Below are positions 23,347 to 34,130 of a DNA stretch of 64,000 nucleotides, in pieces. The notes below the pieces were generated by a model. That model saw only the letters and a list, made by a program, of their open reading frames with translations, ran no database searches and was not told the DNA's origin. The stretch comes from Herpomyces periplanetae (Eukaryota; Ascomycota; Laboulbeniomycetes; Herpomycetales; Herpomycetaceae). The position numbers and the translations under genes are program-made. Position 1 is the stretch's first letter; each line of letters starts with the position of its first letter. The stretch spans positions 118,393 to 182,392 of the forward strand of contig WMKJ01000012.1 in the NCBI GenBank assembly GCA_009733715.1, read 5' to 3'.

Positions 23347-26300
23347 ATGGCGATTCCAACGCCTTTAGTTAACGTGAGTGGGGCAGTTGATACTTTGAAT
23401 TCGAACTCGGATCCGGGGCAAAAACTGCAGGCCCATGAGTTCTTGGATAACTTTCAGAAAACGGTATGTGAATTGTAATTGAAATAAAAAATTTATAGTT
23501 GTGATGAATGATTATACGTATGAGTGAAATGGTAAAGTTAACTATTTCATACGCGGAGTGAGGCGGGTTTTTTTCGAGTATAGCTGGAAGCTTGGACAAC
23601 ATCATTCGGGTTACTACAAAATGCTGAAGTGTCATTACCGGCCAAGGTTTTTGCTGCTGTAACATTAAAGGGAAAGGTATGCATGCGGATATAAATTTCG
23701 ATAAAGTGAAGGGAAACTTATGGAAACACCGAGCGCGAGGATTAGATTATATATGATTTGCATCAAATTCCACGGGAATCGTGGAGCGAGTTACGTGATT
23801 CTCTTTTTAATGCACTCGGATTGTATGGTGGTGGACCAAAAACTATTCGAACCATTTTGTGTGTGTGTTTAGTGAATCTTGCAATCCAGATGACAGAATG
23901 GAAGGGAGTTTTGGAACAGGTTACAAGTGCATTTGGTAATGACAGTAATGGAATTAAGGTGATACTAGAATTTCTTCACGTGTTACCCGAAGAAGTTCTA
24001 GAAGGACGTAAAATACTTTTATCGGTTGGTTGACGATACAAATTTACGGTATACATCCAAGTGTATAACATAAACTGACGAAGGGTTTAGGAGGATGAAT
24101 TAGCGAATCGTAGTCGTGAATTGTTACAAGATAACATCGGGTTAGTTTTAACCTTTCTTTCGACTTACAGTGAAAGATGGGGTATGTATTATTGCAAATT
24201 TTTTTGGACAAGTACACTTAAACATTCCGGACTAATTCAACCGGTAAAACCAACAGGCAGAAGCAGAACCGGAGGTGCAAATGAAGCAATTCTGATTAAC
24301 TGTATTAATTCATGGTCTCGTGAAATTCCCATTGAAAGATTAATCAGTGACGGTTTAATCGATATTGTCTTTGAGAGTTTATGGGATGCGAGTACAGAGG
24401 ATGAAGCAGTGGATTGCATTTGTTCTGTTCTACGGGAAACCCGAGATGTGGATGAGTGTATGGGAAGTATTGGAGAATTATATCCTCGAGTAATTGGGTT
24501 GATGAACAAATTGGGTCCAGATGTGAGAGCAAATAGTGAAGATGTATGGGAGAATCGATTTAGGATTGTTAGTCGAATACTTGCTGAAGCGGGTGAACAT
24601 TGGGTTTTACTTATAGCAAGAAACGGACGAGAATTTGGAGAGTTGGTCAAGGGAATATTGGATTGTGCAATTCTCGGGACGGACCGAGATTCAATACGTT
24701 ATACGTTTAACTTTTGGTATGAATTAAAGCAATATCTTACGCTGAATATATACTCGGGATCTAGAAATGAATTTAGGGAAACGTATGCCAACCTAGTCGA
24801 AGCAATGATCCGTCACCTGGAGTATCCAAGTAGCTCAAGTGGGGATGATGGTGGAGTGAGGAATGGAGGACAGGAAGATTTATTTGATGGAGATCGTGAA
24901 GCTGAAGAAACGTTTAGAGAGTTTCGGCATTTAATGGGGGATGTACTCAAGGATTGCTGTGAAGTTATCGGTAGTAAAGAATGCTTGGAAAAAATGCGAG
25001 AAAGAATTGAATGTTGGATGAATATATTTAAAGAGCCAGGAAAATTTAAGTGGCAAGAAATTGAAGCTATATTGTTCAGTTTACGAGCTATGGGTCGAGT
25101 AATTCCCATTAACGAAGGAGATGAACTTTCAAGAATTCTCCCAATGATCTTAGAACTACCAGATCACGATAAAATTCGCTTTCAAGTTATCATGGCACTA
25201 GGACGATATACAGAATGGACAGCGTTTCATGTGGAAAGTTTAGAAGAACAATTTTCCTTTATCATGAAATCGTTTAATCATTCATGCGGGGAAGTGGTTA
25301 GAGCAGCTGCACTTTCATTTCGATTCTTTTGTCAAGATTGTTCGCATCATTTAAGTCGATTTATCCATCCTATGCACGAATTTTATCATTCAACACTGGG
25401 GCGGTTAGGTCAGTCTAGTCAAGAAGAATTGACGGAAGGGGTTGCACTTGTGTTGTCAATGGTGGATATTGATCAAATATACCGATACATGAAGCTCTAT
25501 TGTGATCCATTAATTAAAAGTTACCTTGAAATGGCTCGATCTGCTGTTACGGTAGAGGAAAAGACGATATTAGCGGACCAATTATCCTTGATAACCATAT
25601 TCATTCAATTTGTCAAACCGGAAATTCCATCATCACATACATCATTAATTCATCCGGCAGTTCAGTATTGTCAGGAAATCAATCCTGTATTATCAGCCAT
25701 TGTGGAAAACTTTAGTGACTTTTTGCCCATTATTGAACGAATCTGTAAATGTTGGAGATACATGATTCTATCATACCGTACTGCAATATTACCTTTGTTA
25801 CCCGAATTGGTAACTCGATTGATTCTTGGATTCCAAAATACGAAACAAAGCGGCTTTCTGTGGACAACGGATGCTGTGATTCGTGAACTGAACGATTCAT
25901 GCTCGGATGTACCCCAATCCATTCTTGATGATATCTTTCGATTTTATCAAACTCAAGCTTCTACGTTTTTTAATATTTTTCAACAAACTCCCTTAATTCA
26001 TCTAGGTGATACCATTGAGGACTTTTTCCGTTTATCCATTGATGTTTTGCTTTATCATGCAGAACCATTCTTTACTTCAACCACCACTCCACCCTCTGCC
26101 ACGACAAACAATGAAGTTGTATCAGCCGCAGTTCCACTTTACACGGAAATCTTCCAAGCAGCTATAACGTCTTTATCGCTACATCAGGTGGATCCTATTA
26201 TGGCCGTGTTACACTTTTTACGGGATTTTGTTTCGTACGCGTTACCTTATCCCCCTAGTAGTCAATTCCCTCGTTTATCGCACACGGCAGCATCTGAATC

Positions 26301-26862
26301 TACGGAGTTATCTACACCACCTCATATCCGACAATCCGTTATAACGTTATTGGAATCACCATCCGGGGAATTATTGGTACAGAAGTTGCTAGCGGGTATG
26401 CTTTTCAACTTTTCTAGAGATTGTATTCCGGATGCATCGGGAGTTTTACTCGTTCTATTTCACGTTATCCCCCGTCAAACATTTACATGGACTCAATCAA
26501 CACTATTACATATTTACTCATTATCACCAACGGCTGCATCAGTGACATCGGCAACAACGCAACAACAAGTTACTTCAAATGATACATCAACTACCACAGT
26601 CTCGCAACATGGTTCGTCTGAACTTACCACTAATGCACCAGCAACAGATCAATCGGTAGCAGATCGTGAAATCTCTGCTCTTTTACGCTCCATTGATCAA
26701 AAATTATCATCTTCATCGTCAGATCCCTTTACCGGTCAACCTGATATTTCACGAATTAGGTCCATACTTCAGGATTTTACGGCAAGTTATCGCCGTCGTC
26801 ATTTGGCCCCGCGTGAAGGTTTAAACGCTTTAGATCCGCAGAAACTTTCGTTTCAAGAGTAA
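23347..26862 (+). CDS. MTR10: importin-beta family receptor Mtr10 / transportin-3
   Basis: Nuclear import receptor of the transportin-SR group, carrying SR-type mRNA-binding proteins and tRNA-related cargo through the pore. Exons 23347-23463, 23584-23676, 23746-24024, 24091-24181 and 24257-26862 give 1061 residues. The N-terminal heat-repeat region has the family segments AHEFLDNFQKT, PAKVFAAVTLKGK, IIYDLHQIPRESW, LCVCLVNLAIQM and LEFLHVLPEEV, ending in the EDELANRSRELLQDNI junction. Further matches to human transportin-3 include FNFWYELKQYL, LFSLRAMGRVIP and VMRFLRDF-like FLRDFVSYALP. The fourth intron (24182-24256) is 75 nt and contains no in-frame stop, so an unspliced form would still be translated (1086 residues); splicing is favoured because it removes an insertion with no family match. 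The C-terminus has a Thr/Ser-rich insertion near the end. Confidence 0.88.
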
Positions 26863-26999
26863 ACTCAACTTTACTGCTAATCTGATGCATTCACGCTGCC
26901 CACTATTATCGTCCTCTTCATCATTCTACCTACGTACATTATTCACTATTGATTTATTTAATTGTATGTTGTGTTCACGTTAACATTGGTGTCTCCTCA

Positions 27000-28692
27000 C
27001 TAACCACAAAACTCCTGAATTGTACTGGTTTTTGTCGTGTCTAATGCCAGAGGAACGATGCCTGAAACGTGCATTTCAGGCCCGTAAACATGCATACTCA
27101 AGCCTAACTCACGTCCCACAGCTTTAATGTTTTTTAAACCTTCTTGATAATTTGGACCAGCACGACGAACCCATATATCAACGTGATGCTCGTTGAGCAA
27201 TGGTGCCACTTCACGTAGAGCTCGGATAACCCCTTTGAACGTGGAGGCAACCTGTGACACAATTTATACGTTAGTCCTGATAAATTCATCGAACCAGACT
27301 TTACCGCTACTTACATTCGTAAAATTGGCTATTCCGCCCCCGATAAACAAAATTTTTCCTTTGGGATTTTTTGGTGCCCGCAACATTAAATCTAATACAG
27401 TTCGTGCGTAATGATACGTTTGTGCTTCAGTTGGTGCTCCTGAGTATTCACCGTAGTTTGCCAATTCGTGGGCAAAACCAGCCGCTGCGATGGCATCTGC
27501 GTAAACCACAGAAGCTCCACCACCCGCGACCAAAGTCCAAATTCGACCTTCATTATTCAAGATGGTTAACTTGAGTGAGGCACCAGTTTTAGCATCCATT
27601 TCAGCAATATATGCTTCTTCTTTACTCATTTCACGACCGAATGGAGCAGGAAATTCAATGGGTGGACCAGCGTCTACGGTAACAATATTTCCGCCGTTTG
27701 AATTAATACCAGACGGATTAATACCTAAAGCAGTTGGTGATCGTGCTATAGCCCATTTAACACCACATTCGAATTCAGCAGTTTGATCTAACTTGGCGGC
27801 TAAATCAAGAATATGGATCTCTGCCGTATCACCACGTTCATTAGGGATCACCACCAATGGATTAATTTCCAAGTATGTAAATTGACAGTCCACGTATACA
27901 GCGTATAGTCGAGAAATAAAATCAACAAGAACATTATGGATTGGTTTTGGAACATTTTTTAGTAAAGAGTTAACAATTTCCTCATTGCTGGGATAGAGAG
28001 CAAGGTCAACGGGAATGAGCAACTTTTCCGCTTTAACATCAACATCGCCTACGTCAACTCCACCTTCATGAGTAAATAAGATCCAATCGCCCTGGAAGAA
28101 AGCATAGATGAGCGCACGTACATATTAAGTGCACGAGTTGAAACGGATTAATTTAACTTGGCCGTTATAATTAAGATGGGGTGGGTGTGTGATAAATCGA
28201 GTATATACTTACATCACGAACTGAATGAATATTAATGTAATACTCTGTATTAGCGGGATGAGCTACAAATGGCTCTACGAGAAATCGTCGTAAAACACCA
28301 TCAATATGCTCAACTCGTTGAACTTTACCAGCGCGCTGTTTAACCCATTGACATACTTCAGGCCATGTTAAATTGAGCCCAAGTAAGCCACTTTTACCAC
28401 GTCGTTTAATTAACTGATCTGGTTTAACGACAAATCGAGCATCTTTTTCGAGCAACCATGGATGTAAAATTTCCGCTTGACGAAATACACGATCTGTTTG
28501 TTCACAACTTTCACTATCGGGAAAGTTTAAAGATGCTAATTTAAGTCTTCCATAGTTTTCGCCTCCTGCTGATCCAGCAAGTTCCTTATAAGACCCATTT
28601 GTTAGAGGTGACTGTTGTAACGGTGTTATGCGAGGTAGATGGTAGTTTAGTATAGCTTTGGCATCATACTCCAAAATTGATTTAGCTGACAT
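27000..28692 (-). CDS. ACL2: ATP-citrate lyase subunit 2 (N-terminal-half type)
   Basis: Forms with subunit 1 the cytosolic enzyme that makes acetyl-CoA and oxaloacetate from citrate. Exons 28692-28213, 28091-27315 and 27251-27000 encode 502 residues, the usual size for the fungal small subunit, which corresponds to the N-terminal half of the animal single-chain enzyme. Matches in order: [19 protein letters not shown] start, [20 protein letters not shown], the ATP-grasp segment [70 protein letters not shown] and, across the last junction, [17 protein letters not shown]. In many Pezizomycotina the two subunit genes are adjacent and divergent; here the neighbours are MTR10 (convergent, 137 nt apart) and the CreA-like gene, and no subunit 1 gene is in the window. 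Confidence 0.95.
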
Positions 28693-30228
28693 CTTGATTG
28701 CCTCTTGCGCGCGTATCGTGAAAGCGTGAACCAATATATATAATTTATAGTACAACGGTTAATAAATTTCCTTGGGGCCTTTGCCTGAATAGCTCAACTA
28801 CCGAATCCGTTAAATCAAATACTTTTTGAGAAATCACCAGAAATCTATTTCACCGTTTAGCAACTATTCCTTCAAACCATTATCTACTCATCAATTCCCT
28901 TTCCCTTTTCCACCCCCCCGTTTAGTTGTGCATCGTGTCTCGCTTGAACTTTGACTGTAGTCACGTGATTTCTATCAACATGTTTGGTTTGGGTGGGAGC
29001 GGGGGGAGTGTTGTTTGAAGATAAATAAACATATATAAATGTCAATTGGGAGGGGATTATATCGGTGAACAAACGTTCCTTACGCTTACCTATTGATTTA
29101 GGTAACACAAAAAAATCTACTTTACTCCACTCCGAATCAACAGGTGAACAAGCCAAACATTTTATCCTCCTTACCCTCCTACCTGCCGATCATTGTGAGA
29201 CTTTCGGAAAATCTCTTACGTAAGCACGGCAAGATGCGGCGATAAAATTGACAATTTAAACGGGTATGGAATGAGTTGGTGAGCGGGGCGTTTGATTTTC
29301 TAATTTTTGGGAGTGTACGATAAACATGATTAGAAGTTTTCAAGATGCATTTATCACGCAAATGTACGCACACATACACATTTATATATATATATATACC
29401 GTATAAGTACAAATGTCACACTTGGGTGCACGAACGCGAGCGTGGGCACGCGCGTGCATACATACATGAAGGGGTGTAAAACTCAAGTTTGCAGGTTGGA
29501 CGACAATAGGGCACATTGATAAAGGTGAACTATAAGAGTGTAATCATCAATACAAAATTTTCAGGTTTGTGCACAATATTAATCAGGTTCAAAAAAGTAA
29601 ATGAGAATACACCATCGGAAACCCCCGTGCGGATGAGCCACTAGCCAAACGACTTATCATCGCTAAAGCCGGTAAGGTGGGCAAGCCATACACACACGTG
29701 TAAGGGTGGACGTGTAGTGTACATGAATAGTCATTGGATAAAAAGCCACGGGGTAAAGAGACATTGCAGAGAAGATCCATTAGCGGAGCATAAAAAAACC
29801 CAGAATGGGGACTGCGCGCGAGGGGTGAGGTGTGGCAAAATATAATGGCACGCGTACGCACACGCGCCCGAGCACGCACAAGTACAAAACTGTACACGAA
29901 GATGGTCGTGTCTGCGTACAGCAATGACAAGGTGAACCTCGAGGAAATTTCGTATGACCAAGGGAAATGGCATCAGTGGGACCAGTCATGTTAGTATACG
30001 ATAAGCGGATCAAACCTGTCGATCCAAGGTTACTTCGCAATTGACGCGTACGCGATCATGTGAATATACGTTACTTCAAAGACAAATGATCAAGAGCATG
30101 CACGCTAAGCGCAACTAGCGGAGGGGGAATATAGTCCAAAGAAATGGATGAACGAAAGTAATTGTATATATATTAACAAGTTATACACACGCCGTACAAA
30201 ATGTGCACACTCTAATATGACCAGCCCC

Positions 30229-30300
30229 AGTCAATCGGTCGGTCAGTTGGTCGGCCTGCTGCTGGCAAGCCCAGCCTGCCAACGGATACAGCAACGCTAA
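30229..30300. repeat. short GGTC-type repeat with imperfect palindrome
   Basis: Tandem GGTC-like units (TCGGTCGGTCAGTTGGTCGG) are followed by CCTGCTGCTGGCAAGCCCAGC, which can fold back on itself. It lies just downstream of the CreA-like stop codon on the transcribed strand, so it could be part of that 3' UTR. Confidence 0.35.
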
Positions 30301-30360
30301 ATTTCTTATACATGGAAAAATTCACGGGCACGCATTTATGAGCAAAGATCTATAAAGGTG

Positions 30361-30385
30361 TATGGGGTATGTATGGGGTATGGGG
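30361..30385. repeat. TATGGGG-type direct repeat
   Basis: Three TATGGGG units within 25 nt, downstream of the CreA-like coding end. Small simple repeat of unknown relevance. Confidence 0.5.
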
Positions 30386-30415
30386 CGAGAGATGATGAGA
30401 ATGCAAATACGCCTT

Positions 30416-32344
30416 TCACAATGAAACAGGCAAGCAGCGCGTGTGGGATAGAGTAAGATTAGCGTGCGCCACGGTTAAGGTAACGTTGGGTAAGGGTAGC
30501 TTGCGCTGAAATCCGTGTAATGGCTGATTAAGAATATCGGAAATGCGAAGAGGATCACTCGTGGCGTCGTGCTCACGATACATTGTCGGAATTGGAGCTC
30601 GTGAACCTAAATTTTGCGTGGGAGTATACGTTGACACTGTGGCAACATCCAAAGAATTTTTGCTCGCATTGCAAGGCGATGACGTAGAAGACGAGTCACT
30701 CGATCCGGATAACCGAAGAGATGAGATGGGTAACTTTGGCTCTAACAAGGCCGGGCAATGTAGCGAGAAAGATGAAGTACTTGCAGTCATAGAATTTGTC
30801 GATCGTGATGAACATGAGCTGGCGGTGGATGATGCGCGTTCGTACCCCACAGAAACAGCAGCAGTTTCAGCGGTATAGTGAGCATGCTGTTGGGGTGGCG
30901 GGGGCGGCGAAAAGCTGGTCGCCGCTTTTGCAGAACCTGATGTTAATCGAGATGTATCCAGTGGCAACGGCTGGTGGTGCGAGGCAAATGAATTAGCGTG
31001 AAAGTTCAGGTAACGCATAGTCGGTAACGTTAAGCCGTCATTCAGCGTGTACGCCGTTGAACTGACCGATTTAAGTGTACTATTCGTAGCGGCGGTCGTC
31101 GTGATAAACGGGGCAACGGACTTTTGTGTACGTAAACGAGGCGAATGACCCGGTGTAGCCAAGGGTGTATGATCCGGTGTTGGACTCGTACTGCAGTGAC
31201 TAAACGACGGACTAGAAGGGGCCGTACTCTGGGGACTTGTGGGTGGGTGAGGAAACAATTTTCCGCGAGACGTGCATTGAGAAGTAATCCCAACACCAGC
31301 TTGATAAGATGTTGATGAAGATGAACATATGGACGACGACGACGACGACGACGATGATGACGATGGAGCCGAAATCAAGCTAAGGCTGGGTAAACGAGCC
31401 GGAGGCGAGCCGGGATAATTTCCATTTGAGGCTGCTGAACACGAAAGCGGAGCCAGTTGTAGTGAGAAGTTGGGGGATGAATGTTGGTGCTTTGGGGGGG
31501 CTTCAGAGCACGTCATTGACACAGGAAATGTTGGAGGCCTGGTTGAATCGTCGTTACGTTCGGCCTGACTTGCTACGGTGGCCAATAAATTAATATTCAT
31601 GGGACATGTTAAACCAGAAGGTGAAGATGAAGGGGATTGAGGATTCATGGCGGAACCAGCCGTAGTTACAGTCGATCCGGATAGGTTGGCCGAACTGAGA
31701 CTTGGAAGCGTTGATAATTGAGATAGCAAGTTTGAGCGTGACAATGACTTCAAAGACTGTGATTTTGGACGTCTTCGACGGTTCGATAACGAACTTGCTC
31801 GTAACTTGCACGGCGGAGATCCAAGCATACCATTTGGACCCGATTCGTGTAACGGGGATAGCGAGTGAGAAGAGTTGCCGGATGATGGTGACGATTGTCC
31901 TTGTGACGATGTAGATCGCGGCGGCGGCGGTTGCGAAAGTGCAGGTGGTGGTACATGCATCGTATGTGTTGGCGTTGGAGCATGCTCATTGCTGGCTGAG
32001 GGGGTAACGGTAGTTGCAGCTGCAGCATGCTTCAGGGAACGACGAGAATTGGGATTGCGATGAATGCGAGAGTGGCGTGTTAACTCATCAGAGCGCGAAA
32101 ATCGGCGAGAGCAACCGGGAAATATACAAGCATGAGGCTTTTCTCCTGTATGCGTACGAATGTGTCTGGTTTGGTGTTCCAAACGGTGGAATGCCTTATC
32201 ACAAAGTGGACACTTGTAAGGACGAAGTAGTTGAGATCTGGAAGGAGTATGCGCAACTGGGGAAGATACAGAAGTTGACATTGAGGATGTGACAGAGTGA
32301 AGTGAACGAGAGTGCGTAGAGGATTCTGCCGTGCTTGACGCCAT
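30416..32344 (-). CDS. CREA: CreA/Mig1-type C2H2 carbon catabolite repressor
   Basis: Zinc-finger repressor that binds SYGGRG sites and shuts down genes for alternative carbon sources when glucose is present. Single exon, 642 residues. Two C2H2 fingers near the N-terminus (Cys45, Cys48, His61, His65; Cys73, Cys78, His91, His95) lie in the sequence RPYKCPLCDKAFHRLEHQTR and onward, nearly identical to CreA of filamentous ascomycetes, followed by the basic HRNPNSRRS. The middle is Ser/Pro/Thr-rich; a run of Ser near residue 335 is encoded by a GAC-type trinucleotide repeat on the plus strand. Near the C-terminus, DPLRISDILN and FQRKLPLPNVTLTV resemble the CreA repression region. The length is more than the roughly 400-430 residues usual in Aspergillus. 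The coding-strand leader is long and pyrimidine-rich, which suggests post-transcriptional control, but this is inference. Confidence 0.92.
   Translation of the reverse strand: MASSTAESSTHSRSLHSVTSSMSTSVSSPVAHTPSRSQLLRPYKCPLCDKAFHRLEHQTRHIRTHTGEKPHACIFPGCSRRFSRSDELTRHSRIHRNPNSRRSLKHAAAATTVTPSASNEHAPTPTHTMHVPPPALSQPPPPRSTSSQGQSSPSSGNSSHSLSPLHESGPNGMLGSPPCKLRASSLSNRRRRPKSQSLKSLSRSNLLSQLSTLPSLSSANLSGSTVTTAGSAMNPQSPSSSPSGLTCPMNINLLATVASQAERNDDSTRPPTFPVSMTCSEAPPKHQHSSPNFSLQLAPLSCSAASNGNYPGSPPARLPSLSLISAPSSSSSSSSSSSICSSSSTSYQAGVGITSQCTSRGKLFPHPPTSPQSTAPSSPSFSHCSTSPTPDHTPLATPGHSPRLRTQKSVAPFITTTAATNSTLKSVSSTAYTLNDGLTLPTMRYLNFHANSFASHHQPLPLDTSRLTSGSAKAATSFSPPPPPQQHAHYTAETAAVSVGYERASSTASSCSSRSTNSMTASTSSFSLHCPALLEPKLPISSLRLSGSSDSSSTSSPCNASKNSLDVATVSTYTPTQNLGSRAPIPTMYREHDATSDPLRISDILNQPLHGFQRKLPLPNVTLTVAHANLTLSHTRCLPVSL
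31332..31365. repeat. GAC trinucleotide repeat encoding poly-Ser
   Basis: Seven GAC units followed by GATGATGACGATG. On the minus strand these are TCG/TCA serine codons inside the CreA-like protein. Likely to vary in length between strains. Confidence 0.8.
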
Positions 32345-34130
32345 GACACCTAAAGGAAGTGGGAGTTAAGTCAAAGTATAAAGGTAATCAAGAGACTTGA
32401 CGGTGTTAACGCGACAAAAAGATGGTTGAAGTGTACGAGTATGATCCAGTACACAAGAGTGTTAGAGACGGAAGTGTAAGAAAATGACGGGCAAGGTAGA
32501 TGAATTAAATGCGGTTGGAGGATTGGGTTGAGGTGAGTTAAGTTGAATCGGATCGGGTCGGGTCGAGTCAAGTCGAGGGAAAAGAGGGAACAAGTAGACA
32601 GAAGATAACACTTGTTGGAAGTGGAAGAAAGTGAGGAGTCAAAGAGGTTAAATATATGTTTTAATTAAAAGTGTAAGCATGAGGTCAGAGGAAGGGAAGG
32701 GGAAAGGAGAGACAAAAATGAAGAGGGGGGAGAGCCAGCCGGATGTGGAAGAGGAATGGGACGGCGATGGTGATGGCGAGAGTGACGATGACGATGATGT
32801 TATGTCTCGGATAACGAGAGAGAGAGAAATCCAAGAAAGCGTTCTTTGGACCGAGGAGCACGAATAAGTAGATAGACGCATCCACATACGAACGAACGAA
32901 CGCACACGAACGGAGAGACAGACTGAACGGGGTGATGTGAGCGCGCGCGCGCGCAAGAAGGGGAAAAAAAACGAATAAAGTGGCAAAGCTTGAGCGAGCG
33001 GGGAGGGAAGAGTAAGGAGGGAGTGACGGGTCGGGAAAAAAGTGTACCAGGAGTGGACGACGGGTTTGAGTGAGTAGAAGAAAGGTAGAATTGACGAAGA
33101 AGAGTATGCGAGCACGGAAGAAGAAAAAGAAGGGGGGAAAGACTGGGGCGAAGTGGAGTATTTAAATAAGGATTGGATGGTCAGAGGGGAGGCGGTAAGA
33201 CGGCACTAATATGATATGAAGATAATAATGGGGGAAGGGAAAAAATGCGTAACCGAATTACGAGGTCGTAGGGATAAGGATGAAGAGATTAACGATTAAG
33301 TTGTCGGATTGGGTGAGGGATTGGTGAGGAAAGGGAGGAGGAGGAGCAGGAGAATAAGGTGAAAGGGGAAAAGCAAGGAAAGAGGGTGGAGAGAGGTGGA
33401 TAATGAGCAGGAGGATTCAAGGAGAAGAAAGGAATGAAAGGTGTGAATTAATGGAGGAGGAATAATAATTTAATGGTAGAAGAGGGAAAAGGAGGAAAAG
33501 GGAGAAGGAAGCGATAAGTATGTTTTCAGCCCGAAGCTGGGGAAACAGGGGATTATATATTTGGAGATGATGGATAGAAGGAGCGATGATGGAAGATGAA
33601 ATAAGAGATGTAGAGAATGGAAGGGAAAGAGCACAGGAAAGGGAAGAGAGAATGGGGGGAAGAGGGAGGGAAGGAAGAATGTAGGGGGAGAAGGGAGAGG
33701 AGTTGGAGGAATGGATGTGGAACGTAGATTGGGGTGTGGGTGTGGGCATGAACGGAAACAGGGAAAGGGACGGGGATGAAGCCGGAGACGGGGACGGGGA
33801 CGGACCGACGGGGACAAATGGTAAACGAGGCTGAAAGGAGAAAGGAGGGGAAAAGGAAGAAGGGGTAAGCAGGGATACAGATATTAGAGGCGAGGAAAGT
33901 GATGAGTGGCGGTGTTGCATTAGTTGGAAATTGTCATGGAGAAGATCAAATAGGAAGGAAGGAATATCTAGTGATTAAATCGCGGAGGATTTTCAAATTA
34001 GACTTTGTCACGTCAACATTGGTGTGGATGAATGTGGGAGGGGTATTAGGAAGATGATGGGATAGATTGGGCTTGCTGGTACGTTGGGGGATGGGGAAGA
34101 AGGGGAGTAGGGAAGAATCTATTCAAGTGT
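32345..34130. other. CreA upstream region, strongly purine-rich plus strand
   Basis: About 1.8 kb directly upstream of the CreA-like start is dominated by G and A on the plus strand, hence C and T on the sense strand of that gene. Open minus frames (33115-32648, 33920-33417) are Ser/Pro/Leu/Phe-rich because stop codons are rare in such sequence; I do not call them genes. It probably contains the promoter and a long leader. Confidence 0.5.
32941..32954. repeat. (GC)7 dinucleotide repeat
   Basis: Perfect alternating GC run of 14 nt inside the purine-rich region upstream of the CreA-like gene. Such a run can adopt Z-DNA under negative supercoiling. Confidence 0.85.

Larger units (their letters stand above)
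28693..30415. other. ACL2 upstream region and 3' side of the CreA-like gene
   Basis: About 1.7 kb between two minus-strand genes. It includes a C-run/G-run patch near 28911-29010, a TATATATATATATA tract near 29385, and stretches of alternating purine-pyrimidine sequence at about 29425-29470 and 29848-29880 (GCACGCGCGTGC-type). Minus frames at 29589-30040 are open but low-complexity. I see no gene. Confidence 0.4.

Noticed and set aside
27264-27314. Reading ATP-citrate lyase as two separate genes
   Set aside because: GTAAGT donor at 27314 and CAG acceptor at 27252 join the frames exactly at the conserved FTNV-ASTFKG segment.
29589-30040. Overlapping minus frames with Cys/His/Arg-rich translations
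   Set aside because: Several frames overlap in alternating GC-type repeats; no consistent reading and no family match.
32648-33920. Long minus frames upstream of the CreA-like gene (155, 167, 115 codons)
   Set aside because: Low-complexity translation of C/T-rich sequence; two frames overlap each other in the same block with equal quality, so they are not evidence of genes.
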